Source: Chitinophaga pinensis
Lineage (GTDB): Bacteria; Bacteroidota; Bacteroidia; UKL13-3
DNA length: 7,192 bases
Reading direction: 5' to 3'
Assembly (NCBI GenBank): GCA_945876985.1
Contig: CAMCQX010000080.1
Coordinates: forward strand, 1 to 7,192
Positions 1 to 5,921 of this stretch are shown piece by piece. Each line of letters starts with the position of its first letter. The stretch's first letter is position 1. The translations under genes and the position numbers were made by a program. The notes beneath the pieces are model-generated. The model was not told the DNA's origin. It did no database searches and worked only from the letters and a program-made list of their open reading frames with translations.

Positions 1-192
1 GAAGAAGCCATCAACGCAACAACTATAAATGGTGCTTATGCAATTGAATTGAGTGAAACTCATGGAAGTATTACCATAGGTAAAAAAGCCAATTTAATTA
101 TTACAAAACCTATTTCTTCATTGGCATTTCTTCCTTATAATTTTGGAAATGATAGCGTAGAAAGTGTTTTGATGAATGGTAAAGTTTATTAA
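1..192 (+). CDS. hutI: Imidazolonepropionase, C-terminal 63 residues (5' end outside window)
   Basis: This is the tail of an open frame that enters from the left edge and stops with TAA at 190-192. HutI hydrolyses 4-imidazolone-5-propanoate to N-formimino-L-glutamate in cytosolic histidine degradation. The visible part reads EEAINATTINGAYAIELSE, then HGSITIGKKANLIITK, then LPYNFGNDSVESVLMNGKVY. This is the C-terminal pattern of HutI: the helix with the NxATINGA motif, the GxxxxGKKAN turn that returns to the small beta domain, and the YxFGxNxVxxVxxNG ending. All metal-binding residues lie upstream of the window and cannot be checked. The generic GKxAD-like turn occurs in many amidohydrolases, so another member of the superfamily is possible, but the YNFG ending favours HutI. 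The downstream neighbour ade, 125 bases away on the same strand, is a second amidohydrolase. Confidence 0.83.
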   Translation, partial: EEAINATTINGAYAIELSETHGSITIGKKANLIITKPISSLAFLPYNFGNDSVESVLMNGKVY

Positions 193-215
193 AAGTGCGA
201 AGTTCGAAGTGACAA

Positions 216-256
216 TCACGCAAGGCGTGAGCGAAGTATAATGAATTCGAAGAATT
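216..256. repeat. Two small perfect hairpins in the hutI-ade spacer
   Basis: TCACGC (216-221) and GCGTGA (225-230) form a perfect 6-bp stem around AAG. AATTC (244-248) and GAATT (252-256) form a perfect 5-bp stem around GAA. GTGA at 209-212 could also pair with TCAC at 216-219, which would compete with the first stem. The motif (G/T)CGAAG recurs four times between 197 and 252. There is no T-run after either stem, so I do not call an intrinsic terminator. The stretch is less AT-rich than the other spacers in the window and looks like part of a dispersed intergenic repeat, which is inference. Confidence 0.5.
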
Positions 257-263
257 ATCAAAA

Positions 264-290
264 TTCTGTGTTTTCAGTGTAATCTGTGGC
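264..290 (+). repeat. Three tandem 9-base units (NTCWGTGNN)
   Basis: TTCTGTGTT, TTCAGTGTA and ATCTGTGGC follow one another at an exact 9-base period, with TCTGTG, TCAGTG and TCTGTG starting at 265, 274 and 283. A run of eight A follows at 291-298. From memory, very similar strings such as TTCGTGTAATTCGTGGC plus an A-run are scattered through intergenic regions of many Bacteroidota genomes, so this is probably a copy of such a dispersed element and not specific to ade. Its role is not known to me. Confidence 0.5.
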
Positions 291-317
291 AAAAAAAATG
301 CATAATATGTAGCAATC

Positions 318-1907
318 ATGAAAATAAAATCAAACTATATTGACATTTTAAATCAACGGATTTTTCCTGCAGAAATTACCGTTGAAAAAGGAATCATTGC
401 AGCCATTACCGAAATTTCTGAAACGTTAACAAACTTTATTTTACCTGGTTTCATCGATTCACATGTTCATATTGAAAGCAGCTTACTAACACCAAGTGAA
501 TTTGCACGAATGGCAGTTATTCACGGAACTGTGGCCACCATTAGCGATCCTCATGAAATAGCAAATGTGTTAGGAATGGAAGGGGTGGAGTTCATGATTA
601 ACAATGGAAATAAAGTTCCTTTTCATTTCTTTTTTGGAGCGCCAAGTTGTGTGCCTGCTACTGTTTTTGAAACTGCAGGAGCTACCATTAATGCTGCTGA
701 TATTGAAACATTATTAGCCAAATCGGAAATTTTATACTTAGCCGAAATGATGAATTTTCCTGGAGTTTTATTCAAGGATAAAGAAGTAATGGCAAAAATT
801 GCAGCAGCAAAAAAATTCAATAAACCAATTGACGGACATGCACCAGGATTGCGCGGAGCGCAGGCAAAACAATACATTGACGAAGGCATGAGCACCGACC
901 ATGAATGTTTTACCATTGAAGAAGCATTGGATAAAATTGCATTTGGAATGAAAATTATAATTCGTGAGGGAAGTGCCGCCCGTAATTTTGATACACTTAT
1001 TCCTTTAATGAAATTACACGCTGATCAATTAATGTTTTGTAGCGATGACAAACATCCCGATAGTTTATTATTAGGTCATATTAATCAATTAGTGGCAAGA
1101 GCAGTTGCACTTGGTTATCATTTGTTTGATGTATTAAAAGTAGCTTGTATCAATCCAATTCATCATTATAAAATGCCTGTGGGTGCCATGCAATTAGGCG
1201 ATGTAGCTGATTTTATTGTAATCAATAATTTAACAGATTTTATAGTTGAAAAAACATTTATCAAGGGTGAATTAGTGGCTGAAAATGGGAAAACTTTGAT
1301 TGAAAAAGTAGCCATTGAACCCATCAATTATTTTGAAACAAACTTAAAAACAATTGGTGATTTTGAATATTTACCAAAAGAAAATGAACTGGTCATTGAA
1401 TGTTTGGATGGACAATTAATTACTAATAAATTAGAATTTCCAAAAAGTGAATTAACAGTTTCAAACGATATTTTAAAAATTGTAGTAGTCAATAGATACG
1501 AAACAAAACCAATTGCTATTTCATACATCAAAAACTTTGGTTTAAAATTGGGAGCTATAGCCTCATCAGTTGCTCACGATAGTCATAATATTATTGCAGT
1601 AGGCACCAACGATGAAGAAATTTGCAAGGCAGTAAATTTAATCATTGAAAACAAAGGTGGTTTGTGTGCGGTAAATGGTTATGAAACCAAAGTTTTACCA
1701 CTTCCAATTGCTGGTTTAATGAGTAACAAAGATGCTTGGGAAATAGCCCAAGATTATACCGAATTAGATCATTTTAGTAAACAAGTTTTGGGCTCCACTT
1801 TGCGTGCGCCTTTCATGAGTTTGTCATTCATGGCATTGTTAGTTATTCCTTATTTAAAACTAAGCGACAAAGGTTTATTTGATGGAAATAAATTTGAGTT
1901 TTGTTAG
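318..1907 (+). CDS. ade: Adenine deaminase
   Basis: Ade hydrolyses adenine to hypoxanthine and ammonia in the cytosol and feeds purine salvage. The 529-residue product is close to the usual family length. The motifs come in the expected order: [13 protein letters not shown] at 43-55 with metal-ligand histidines 49 and 51, [11 protein letters not shown] at 76-86, DGHAPGLRG at 172-180, STDHE at 192-196, IREGSAARN at 215-223, CSDDKHPD at 241-248 with the catalytic-site aspartates, and NPIHHY at 279-284. A C-terminal adenine deaminase domain follows, with SVAHDSHN at 417-424 and GGLCAVNG at 447-454. The ATG at 318 gives the normal family N-terminus ([20 protein letters not shown]); no Shine-Dalgarno precedes it, which is normal in Bacteroidota. 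It lies 125 bases after hutI and may be cotranscribed with it. Its last 33 bases overlap a convergent minus-strand gene. No key residue appears to be missing. Confidence 0.96.
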   Translation: MKIKSNYIDILNQRIFPAEITVEKGIIAAITEISETLTNFILPGFIDSHVHIESSLLTPSEFARMAVIHGTVATISDPHEIANVLGMEGVEFMINNGNKVPFHFFFGAPSCVPATVFETAGATINAADIETLLAKSEILYLAEMMNFPGVLFKDKEVMAKIAAAKKFNKPIDGHAPGLRGAQAKQYIDEGMSTDHECFTIEEALDKIAFGMKIIIREGSAARNFDTLIPLMKLHADQLMFCSDDKHPDSLLLGHINQLVARAVALGYHLFDVLKVACINPIHHYKMPVGAMQLGDVADFIVINNLTDFIVEKTFIKGELVAENGKTLIEKVAIEPINYFETNLKTIGDFEYLPKENELVIECLDGQLITNKLEFPKSELTVSNDILKIVVVNRYETKPIAISYIKNFGLKLGAIASSVAHDSHNIIAVGTNDEEICKAVNLIIENKGGLCAVNGYETKVLPLPIAGLMSNKDAWEIAQDYTELDHFSKQVLGSTLRAPFMSLSFMALLVIPYLKLSDKGLFDGNKFEFC

Positions 1908-2162
1908 ATATAAATTTTGTAAAATCAAACTTATTTTATCTGTAATTTTTTCAAATTCAAATTTACTGCAAATTCTAGCTTCAAAAACAAAATTTGTAAA
2001 AGAGCCTATGTTATTTAGTTGATCAATAAATTCAGTAAAATTATTTGAAGCGGCAATTTGGAAACGAGTTTTTGATTTTTGAAGTATTACAAAATCAATT
2101 TTATGGTCACTTCCTTTTGCAAATTCGTTTAAAATATTTATAAGTTGGGTTGTTTGATTCAT
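1875..2162 (-). CDS. Small protein of unknown function, convergent with ade
   Basis: This 95-residue frame is not one I recognise. It fills most of the gap between ade and the DUF177 gene, where there is no plus-strand gene, and its 3' end overlaps the last 33 bases of ade tail to tail. The product starts [17 protein letters not shown] and is rich in K, N, F and I. It alternates short hydrophobic stretches ([24 protein letters not shown]) with likely amphipathic helices, including a C-terminal one ([15 protein letters not shown]). That is what a small soluble alpha/beta protein looks like, but composition alone could mislead in such AT-rich DNA. There is no signal peptide, clear membrane segment or cysteine cluster (one Cys). 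The start has no Shine-Dalgarno. A 17-base inverted repeat lies 22 bases upstream of it and could be an operator. It could be non-coding. Confidence 0.5.
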   Translation of the reverse strand: MNQTTQLINILNEFAKGSDHKIDFVILQKSKTRFQIAASNNFTEFIDQLNNIGSFTNFVFEARICSKFEFEKITDKISLILQNLYLTKLKFISIK

Positions 2163-2183
2163 TAAAAGCTATACGCATTTATA

Positions 2184-2200
2184 TTGAAAATTGTTTTCAA
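2184..2200. repeat. 17-base perfect inverted repeat upstream of the minus-strand gene
   Basis: TTGAAAA (2184-2190) and TTTTCAA (2194-2200) are perfect inverted copies around TTG. The element sits 22 bases upstream of the start codon of the minus-strand small gene. It has no adjacent T-run on either strand, so it does not look like a terminator. The position would suit an operator. Chance symmetry is easy in such AT-rich DNA. Confidence 0.35.
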
Positions 2201-2369
2201 AATTTTAAAAAACAAACAAATACAAACGATGTACATTTCTTGTTTTATTATAAAGTTTTTACAACGAAGTAAAAATATGTAAATTACACATAACCAATAT
2301 TTTAATTATTGAACTATCATTTTTTTTACTTTTTTTGAAAATAATGCTAAGATTTTATTCACAAAAAAC

Positions 2370-2377
2370 TACATTTG
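2370..2377 (+). promoter_or_regulatory. Candidate Bacteroidota -7 box for the DUF177-rpmF transcript
   Basis: TACATTTG matches the Bacteroidota sigma-A -7 consensus TAnnTTTG perfectly. A start point about 7 bases downstream, near 2384, would leave a leader of about 10 bases before the TTG start proposed at 2395. No TTG is found at the expected distance upstream for a -33 element (the nearest is at 2335-2337, too far), so the promoter is only half supported. Confidence 0.35.
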
Positions 2378-2394
2378 TGGGCTTTATTTTAAGG

Positions 2395-2922
2395 TTGAAA
2401 ACAAAAACATACATAGTTGAGTTCAATAAACTCCGTTTTGGGTTAAACGAATTAAGTTTTCCAATAATTGCCGATTTGTTCACAGAAATGACAGATAAGC
2501 ATTTTGAAAAAGTAGATGCTAAATGCATTATTTCGTTAATTAAAAAGGAGAATGTATTTGAAATGCAGTTCAATATCAATGGTTTAGTTGGTACTAATTG
2601 CGATACTTGTTTGGATGAATTTGAATTACCTTTGAATAAAACATATGACTTGTTGGTTAAATTAACTGATGGTCCCGAAAATTTAGATGATGATGAAATC
2701 ATTTATTTGCCAAAAGGATTACATGAGTTTGATTTTAAACAATTTATATTTGATTATTTTTTATTAGCCATTCCAACTAAAATTAGTTGTGAAGATGCTG
2801 GTAAAGAACATAACCAACTATTTGTCAATAAATTAAAAATTGACGAAGGAGACGATGAAGAAGAAAAACCTGCATCTGACCCACGTTGGGATGCTTTAAA
2901 AAATATTTACAACAAAAACTGA
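2395..2922 (+). CDS. DUF177/YceD-family protein (ribosome-linked)
   Basis: From the TTG at 2395 the product has 175 residues. It shows the DUF177 layout: an N-terminal strand region (TYIVEFNKLRFGLNELSFPI, residues 5-24) matching the family pattern YxIxFxxLKxGxHxFxYxI, the paired cysteines in TNCDTCLDEFELPL (Cys69 and Cys72), an acidic tail (EGDDEEE, 151-157), and the closing motif DPRWDALKNI (162-171). YceD in E. coli and its plant relatives are linked to 23S rRNA accumulation or processing, and the gene typically sits before rpmF, as here, 21 bases upstream. In-frame starts at TTG 2335 and ATG 2344 would add 20 or 17 residues, but the family pattern begins just after residue 4 of the short form and a -7 promoter box lies inside the extension. 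I therefore choose 2395; the start is the uncertain part, the identity is not. Confidence 0.85.
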   Translation: MKTKTYIVEFNKLRFGLNELSFPIIADLFTEMTDKHFEKVDAKCIISLIKKENVFEMQFNINGLVGTNCDTCLDEFELPLNKTYDLLVKLTDGPENLDDDEIIYLPKGLHEFDFKQFIFDYFLLAIPTKISCEDAGKEHNQLFVNKLKIDEGDDEEEKPASDPRWDALKNIYNKN

Positions 2923-2929
2923 TAACTAG

Positions 2930-2934
2930 AGGAG
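2930..2934 (+). promoter_or_regulatory. Strong Shine-Dalgarno for rpmF
   Basis: AGGAG (within AGAGGAGAG) ends 9 bases before the rpmF ATG at 2944, which is good spacing for pairing with the 3' end of 16S rRNA. The other starts in this window (ade, plsX, fabH, accB, accC) have only A/T-rich leaders. In Bacteroidota the anti-Shine-Dalgarno is known to be occluded on the ribosome, so a clear site here is out of the ordinary. Confidence 0.65.
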
Positions 2935-2943
2935 AGAAGTAAA

Positions 2944-3129
2944 ATGCCAAATCCTAAACGCAAAATTTCAAAATCAAGACGCGATAAGCGTAGAACACAT
3001 TATAAAGGTGCTGTTCCAACATTGTCAACCGATTCAACTTCGGGAGAAGTTCACATGCGCCACCGCGTTACTGCTGATGGTTTTTATCGTGGAAAACATG
3101 TTTTCCCTGATATGAAATCTGATGTTTAA
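2944..3129 (+). CDS. rpmF: 50S ribosomal protein L32 (bL32), cysteine-free form
   Basis: The 61-residue basic protein begins with the L32 signature [21 protein letters not shown] (1-21) and continues with APTL-like VPTLS (24-28) and FYRGK (47-51). L32 is a component of the large ribosomal subunit near the peptidyl transferase side. Many bacteria have a zinc ribbon with four cysteines here. This protein has no cysteine at all: the first CxxC position reads DSTS (30-33), and the second is replaced within VTADG (42-46). It is therefore a C-minus, zinc-independent form, which as I recall is common in Bacteroidota. It lies 21 bases after the DUF177 gene, has its own strong Shine-Dalgarno, and is followed by two hairpins, the second of which is a terminator. 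Confidence 0.97.
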   Translation: MPNPKRKISKSRRDKRRTHYKGAVPTLSTDSTSGEVHMRHRVTADGFYRGKHVFPDMKSDV

Positions 3130-3143
3130 GCCAAAAGCTTAAA
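3125..3143 (+). repeat. Hairpin overlapping the rpmF stop codon
   Basis: TTTAAGC (3125-3131) and GCTTAAA (3137-3143) are perfect inverted copies around CAAAA, and a G-T pair can extend the stem by one. The 5' arm contains the rpmF stop codon TAA at 3127-3129. It sits 9 bases before the larger terminator hairpin. A role in 3' end protection is possible. Confidence 0.5.
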
Positions 3144-3152
3144 TCAAATACT

Positions 3153-3197
3153 AAAAACGAAAGTGCTTTTTTAAAGTGTTTTCGTTTTTCGTTTTTT
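3153..3197 (+). terminator. Intrinsic terminator between rpmF and plsX
   Basis: Bases 3153-3169 pair with 3173-3189 over 17 consecutive positions (three of them G-U) around a TTT loop. The outer part is AAAAACGAAA against TTTCGTTTTT and the inner part is CTTT against AAAG. The stem's 3' arm ends in five T and is followed by CG and six more T (3192-3197). This is a classical rho-independent shape, although the stem is mostly A-U. It ends 25 bases before the plsX ATG, so it would separate the DUF177-rpmF message from the lipid genes, fully or as partial read-through. Confidence 0.72.
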
Positions 3198-3222
3198 AAA
3201 TTAACCCCAAAACAACAAGCAA

Positions 3223-4179
3223 ATGAAAATTGGTTTTGACATTATGGGTGGCGATTTTGCGCCCAAAGAAGCTGTTTTAGGTGCTATTTTAGCACTTGCA
3301 GAGCTTGGTAGCAATGATACAATTGTATTGATTGGTGATAAAGAACAAGCAGAAAATTTATTAAATTCCCAAGGTATTAGCGATTCTCGTTTAGAAATTT
3401 TTCATACTACGGAAGTGATAGGAATGGGTGAACACCCTACAAAAGCCATTTCACAAAAAAAAGATTCAAGTATTTCTGTTGGTTTTAAGTTATTAGCTAC
3501 TAAACAAATTGATGCATTTGTAAGCGCTGGTAATACAGGTGCTATGTTAGTTGGTTCTATGTTTACCATTAAACCAATTGAAGGTGTAATTAGACCAACC
3601 ATAACTGCCACACTTCCAAGACCTGATGGTAAATTTTGTTTGGTTTTGGATGTTGGAGCAAATGCCGATTGTAAGCCAGATGTACTTTATCAATTTGCCG
3701 TTTTGGGTAGCCTTATGATGAAACATGTTCACGGAATTGAAGATCCTAGAATTGGTTTATTAAGCATTGGCGAAGAAAAAGAAAAAGGAAATTTAGTAAC
3801 TATTTCTGCCCATCAATTAATGAAAGAAACTAATTCTTTTAATTTTATAGGCAACGTGGAAGGTAGAGATATTTTGTCGGATAAATGTGATGTAATTGTT
3901 TGTGAAGGATTTACAGGAAATGTAGTGTTAAAAGCTTTTGAATCTATTTATTCTGTTATGAAAAAACGTGGAGTAAATGATGACTTTTTAGACAGATTTA
4001 ATTATGAAAATTATGGTGGTACTCCAATTTTAGGCGTTAATGCACCAGTATTAATAGGTCATGGAATTTCAAATGCAAAAGCATTTAAAAATATGATTTT
4101 TTCTGCTCGTGATGTGATCAATTCAGATTTATGTAACATTGTTCGAGAAGAATTTAAAAACTTAGTTCCTGTTCAATAA
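3223..4179 (+). CDS. plsX: Phosphate acyltransferase PlsX
   Basis: PlsX makes acyl-phosphate from acyl-ACP and orthophosphate, the donor for PlsY in the first step of phospholipid synthesis; it is a peripheral protein at the inner face of the membrane. The 318-residue product is of normal length. Family motifs appear in order: FDIMGGDFAP at 5-14, SAGNTGAMLVG at 101-111, LDVGANADCKP at 142-152, LLSIGEEKEKGN at 179-190, GNVEGRDI at 210-217, CEGFTGNVVLK at 227-237, and PVLIGHGIS at 275-283. The ATG at 3223 gives the canonical MKIGFDIMGGD start, with no Shine-Dalgarno. It lies 93 bases after rpmF, beyond a strong terminator, and no clear promoter box is seen in the short remaining leader, so how it is transcribed is open. 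FabH follows after 101 bases. Confidence 0.97.
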   Translation: MKIGFDIMGGDFAPKEAVLGAILALAELGSNDTIVLIGDKEQAENLLNSQGISDSRLEIFHTTEVIGMGEHPTKAISQKKDSSISVGFKLLATKQIDAFVSAGNTGAMLVGSMFTIKPIEGVIRPTITATLPRPDGKFCLVLDVGANADCKPDVLYQFAVLGSLMMKHVHGIEDPRIGLLSIGEEKEKGNLVTISAHQLMKETNSFNFIGNVEGRDILSDKCDVIVCEGFTGNVVLKAFESIYSVMKKRGVNDDFLDRFNYENYGGTPILGVNAPVLIGHGISNAKAFKNMIFSARDVINSDLCNIVREEFKNLVPVQ

Positions 4180-4213
4180 TTAATTTTAAAATACTTTTTT
4201 TAGAAGGTGTTTT

Positions 4214-4247
4214 TTTATAATAGAAAATAAAGTGTTTATAATAGAAA
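4214..4247. repeat. 13-base direct repeat, 21-base period, upstream of fabH
   Basis: TTTATAATAGAAA occurs at 4214-4226 and again, perfectly, at 4235-4247, a period of 21 bases or about two helical turns. Each copy is preceded by GTG and a T-run. Each copy also has internal dyad symmetry (TTTnTAnTAnAAA), as expected of a site for a dimeric DNA-binding protein. The second copy ends 33 bases before the fabH ATG. The TATAAT inside each copy resembles a sigma-70 -10 box, but that is not the Bacteroidota consensus. An operator is an inference; a short tandem duplication is the simpler alternative. Confidence 0.5.
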
Positions 4248-4280
4248 TTTTTTATAAATATTTTGAAAATAAAAATTTAA

Positions 4281-5267
4281 ATGACAAAAATTACAGCTGC
4301 AATTACTTGTGTTAACGGTTATGTTCCACCAAAAATTTTAACAAATAAAGATTTGGAAAAATTAGTGGATACCAACGATGAATGGATTATAAGTAGAACT
4401 GGAATAAAAGAAAGAAGAATATTAGCCGATGGCTTAGGTACCTCCGATATGGCTTTTGAAGCAACAAAAGGTTTACTTGAAAAACGTGGAATATTAGCTA
4501 CTGAAATTGATTTAATTGTTTTTTGTACTGTAACCCCTGATATGGTTTTTCCTGCTTCTGCTTGTATTTTAGCCGATAAAATTGGCGCTACAAATGCTTT
4601 TGGTTTTGATTTATCTGCTGCTTGTTCAGGATTTATTTTTGGACTAGAAACTGGTAGCAGATTTATTCAAAGTGGTGTTTACAAAAAAGTTTTAGTTGTT
4701 GGTGGCGATAAAATGTCATCAATCATTGATTATTCAGATAGAAATACTTGCGTAATTTTTGGTGATGGTTGTGGTTGTGTTTTACTAGAACCTGATATGG
4801 AAGGAAATGGTGTGGTTGATAGTATTTTAAAAGTAGATGGAAATGGACGACATTTTTTACATCAAAAAGCAGGGGGTTCAATTAAGCCAGCAAGCCATGA
4901 AACAGTTGATGCAAGAGAACATTTTGTTTACCAAGAAGGTCAAACTGTTTATAAATTTGCAGTAAAAGGTATGGCCGATGTGAGCGCTGAAATTATGGAA
5001 CGAAACAATTTGACAGCAGATGATGTTGCTTGGTTAGTTCCTCATCAAGCTAATTTAAGAATTATAGATGCTACCGCAAATAGAATGGGAGTAGATAAAA
5101 GTAAAGTAATGATAAATATTGATCATTTTGGTAATACTACAAATGGTACAATTCCTTTATTATTATGGGAATGGGAAAGCCAACTTAAAAAAGGTGATAA
5201 CTTAATTCTAGCAGCTTTTGGCGGTGGATTTACTTGGGGGGCAATTTATTTAAAGTGGGCTTATTAG
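4281..5267 (+). CDS. fabH: Beta-ketoacyl-ACP synthase III
   Basis: FabH condenses an acyl-CoA primer, usually acetyl-CoA or a branched starter, with malonyl-ACP to begin each fatty acid chain. The 328-residue product has normal length and a complete catalytic triad: Cys115 in [13 protein letters not shown], His255 in [11 protein letters not shown], and Asn285 in [11 protein letters not shown]. Other family marks are [15 protein letters not shown] at 32-46, [20 protein letters not shown] at 141-160, [11 protein letters not shown] at 160-170, and the C-terminal [10 protein letters not shown] at 312-321. Primer preference (straight or branched) cannot be read with confidence. The ATG at 4281 gives the usual short N-terminus ([17 protein letters not shown]). 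The leader is A/T-rich without a Shine-Dalgarno and carries the paired 13-base repeat. It lies between plsX and accB, in the usual Bacteroidota order. Confidence 0.97.
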   Translation: MTKITAAITCVNGYVPPKILTNKDLEKLVDTNDEWIISRTGIKERRILADGLGTSDMAFEATKGLLEKRGILATEIDLIVFCTVTPDMVFPASACILADKIGATNAFGFDLSAACSGFIFGLETGSRFIQSGVYKKVLVVGGDKMSSIIDYSDRNTCVIFGDGCGCVLLEPDMEGNGVVDSILKVDGNGRHFLHQKAGGSIKPASHETVDAREHFVYQEGQTVYKFAVKGMADVSAEIMERNNLTADDVAWLVPHQANLRIIDATANRMGVDKSKVMINIDHFGNTTNGTIPLLLWEWESQLKKGDNLILAAFGGGFTWGAIYLKWAY

Positions 5268-5318
5268 TTTATTTTCATACTCATAATTAGAAATTTATAT
5301 ATTTTCGAATAAAAAAAA

Positions 5319-5348
5319 TTGACATTTACATTTTAAAAAATAGTTTTA
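5319..5348 (+). promoter_or_regulatory. Candidate Bacteroidota promoter for accB
   Basis: TTG at 5319-5321 (within TTGACA) is followed after 19 bases by TAGTTTTA at 5341-5348, which differs from the -7 consensus TAnnTTTG only in its last base. This matches the -33/-7 spacing known for Bacteroides and Flavobacterium sigma-A promoters. Transcription would start near 5355 and leave a leader of about 18 bases before the accB ATG at 5373. Confidence 0.45.
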
Positions 5349-5372
5349 CAATTAGAAATAAATCAGAATATC

Positions 5373-5834
5373 ATGGAATTAAAAGAAATAAAAGAGTTAA
5401 TCAGATTAGTAGCTGAAAGCGGTGTATCGGAAGTAGAAGTGGAACGCGGTGATTTTAAAGTTTCAATTAAAAAAGCCGAAGAAAAAACTACCATTATTCA
5501 ACAAGTTGCTGCACCTGTAACCCACACTATTGAAGCTGCTCCAATTGCTTTAAATCATATGCCTGCCGTAACTTCAGCGCCAGCGGCTAGTAATTTAATA
5601 ACTATCAAATCGCCAATGATTGGTACTTATTATAAAACTCCTAGCCCTGATAAGCCAGCGTTTGTAAACGTTGGTGATGAAATAAAAGTTGGACAAGTAT
5701 TGTGCATAGTTGAAGCGATGAAATTGTTCAATGAAATTGAATCAGAAGTAACTGGTAGAATAGTGAAAATATTAGTTGAAAATGCCTCTCCTGTTGAGTA
5801 CGATCAACCATTATTTTTAGTTGAACCCATGTAA
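5373..5834 (+). CDS. accB: Biotin carboxyl carrier protein of acetyl-CoA carboxylase
   Basis: AccB carries carboxy-biotin between biotin carboxylase (AccC) and the carboxyltransferase in malonyl-CoA synthesis. The 153-residue product has the typical three parts: an N-terminal helix (MELKEIKELIRLVAESGVSE) with a following strand region to about residue 35, a flexible linker rich in A, P and T (about 45-75), and a C-terminal biotinoyl domain (76-152). The domain has SPMIGTYYKTPSPDKPAFVNVGD at 80-102, including the thumb region typical of acetyl-CoA carboxylase BCCP, and the biotinylation motif EAMK at 114-117 with Lys117 as the biotin site. The thumb separates it from simple biotin domains of other carboxylases. 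It lies 105 bases after fabH, with a plausible promoter in between, and 87 bases before accC. Confidence 0.97.
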   Translation: MELKEIKELIRLVAESGVSEVEVERGDFKVSIKKAEEKTTIIQQVAAPVTHTIEAAPIALNHMPAVTSAPAASNLITIKSPMIGTYYKTPSPDKPAFVNVGDEIKVGQVLCIVEAMKLFNEIESEVTGRIVKILVENASPVEYDQPLFLVEPM

Positions 5835-5873
5835 TTTCATTTGTTGAGATATTATATAATTAATTAATTACAA

Positions 5874-5906
5874 AGTTTTAAAACTGAGTAAAAAAAATAT
5901 TTTACT
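5874..5906. repeat. Palindrome and hairpin in the accB-accC spacer
   Basis: AGTTTTAAAACT at 5874-5885 is a perfect 12-base palindrome. Directly next to it, AGTAAAA (5887-5893) and TTTTACT (5900-5906) form a 7-bp stem with a 6-base loop. A run of TAAT repeats lies just before (about 5857-5870). The hairpin is weak and has only a short T-run behind it, so I do not call a terminator. It starts 48 bases before the accC ATG and might tune the AccB to AccC ratio. Confidence 0.35.
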
Positions 5907-5921
5907 TTTAACAATCCCAAA

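Larger units (their letters stand above)
2163..2394. other. AT-rich divergent intergenic region
   Basis: This 232-base stretch separates the minus-strand small gene from the DUF177 gene and must carry the promoters of both if both are real. It holds the inverted repeat at 2184-2200, an 8-base palindrome ATGTACAT at 2229-2236, long A/T runs (for example around 2320-2336), and a Bacteroidota-type -7 box at 2370-2377. An open frame continuing the DUF177 gene upstream to 2335 lies in its last 60 bases but is probably not translated. I see no RNA gene in it. Confidence 0.55.

Noticed and set aside
623..916. Antisense open frame within ade
   Set aside because: It lies wholly over strongly conserved ade motifs, and its protein shows no recognisable pattern; it is a reading shadow.
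2184..2200. Inverted repeat as an intrinsic terminator
   Set aside because: No T-run follows on either strand, and it lies upstream of a start codon, not downstream of a stop.
4216..4242. TATAAT hexamers as sigma-70 -10 boxes for fabH
   Set aside because: Bacteroidota sigma-A uses TAnnTTTG, and no matching -35 is present; the hexamers belong to the 13-base repeat.
4259..4265. TATTTTG as a -7 box for fabH
   Set aside because: It is one base short of TAnnTTTG and has no TTG at the right distance upstream.
5851..5870. TAAT/TTAA run before accC as an origin or attachment-site-like repeat
   Set aside because: It is simple A/T sequence of low complexity with no partner copy in the window.
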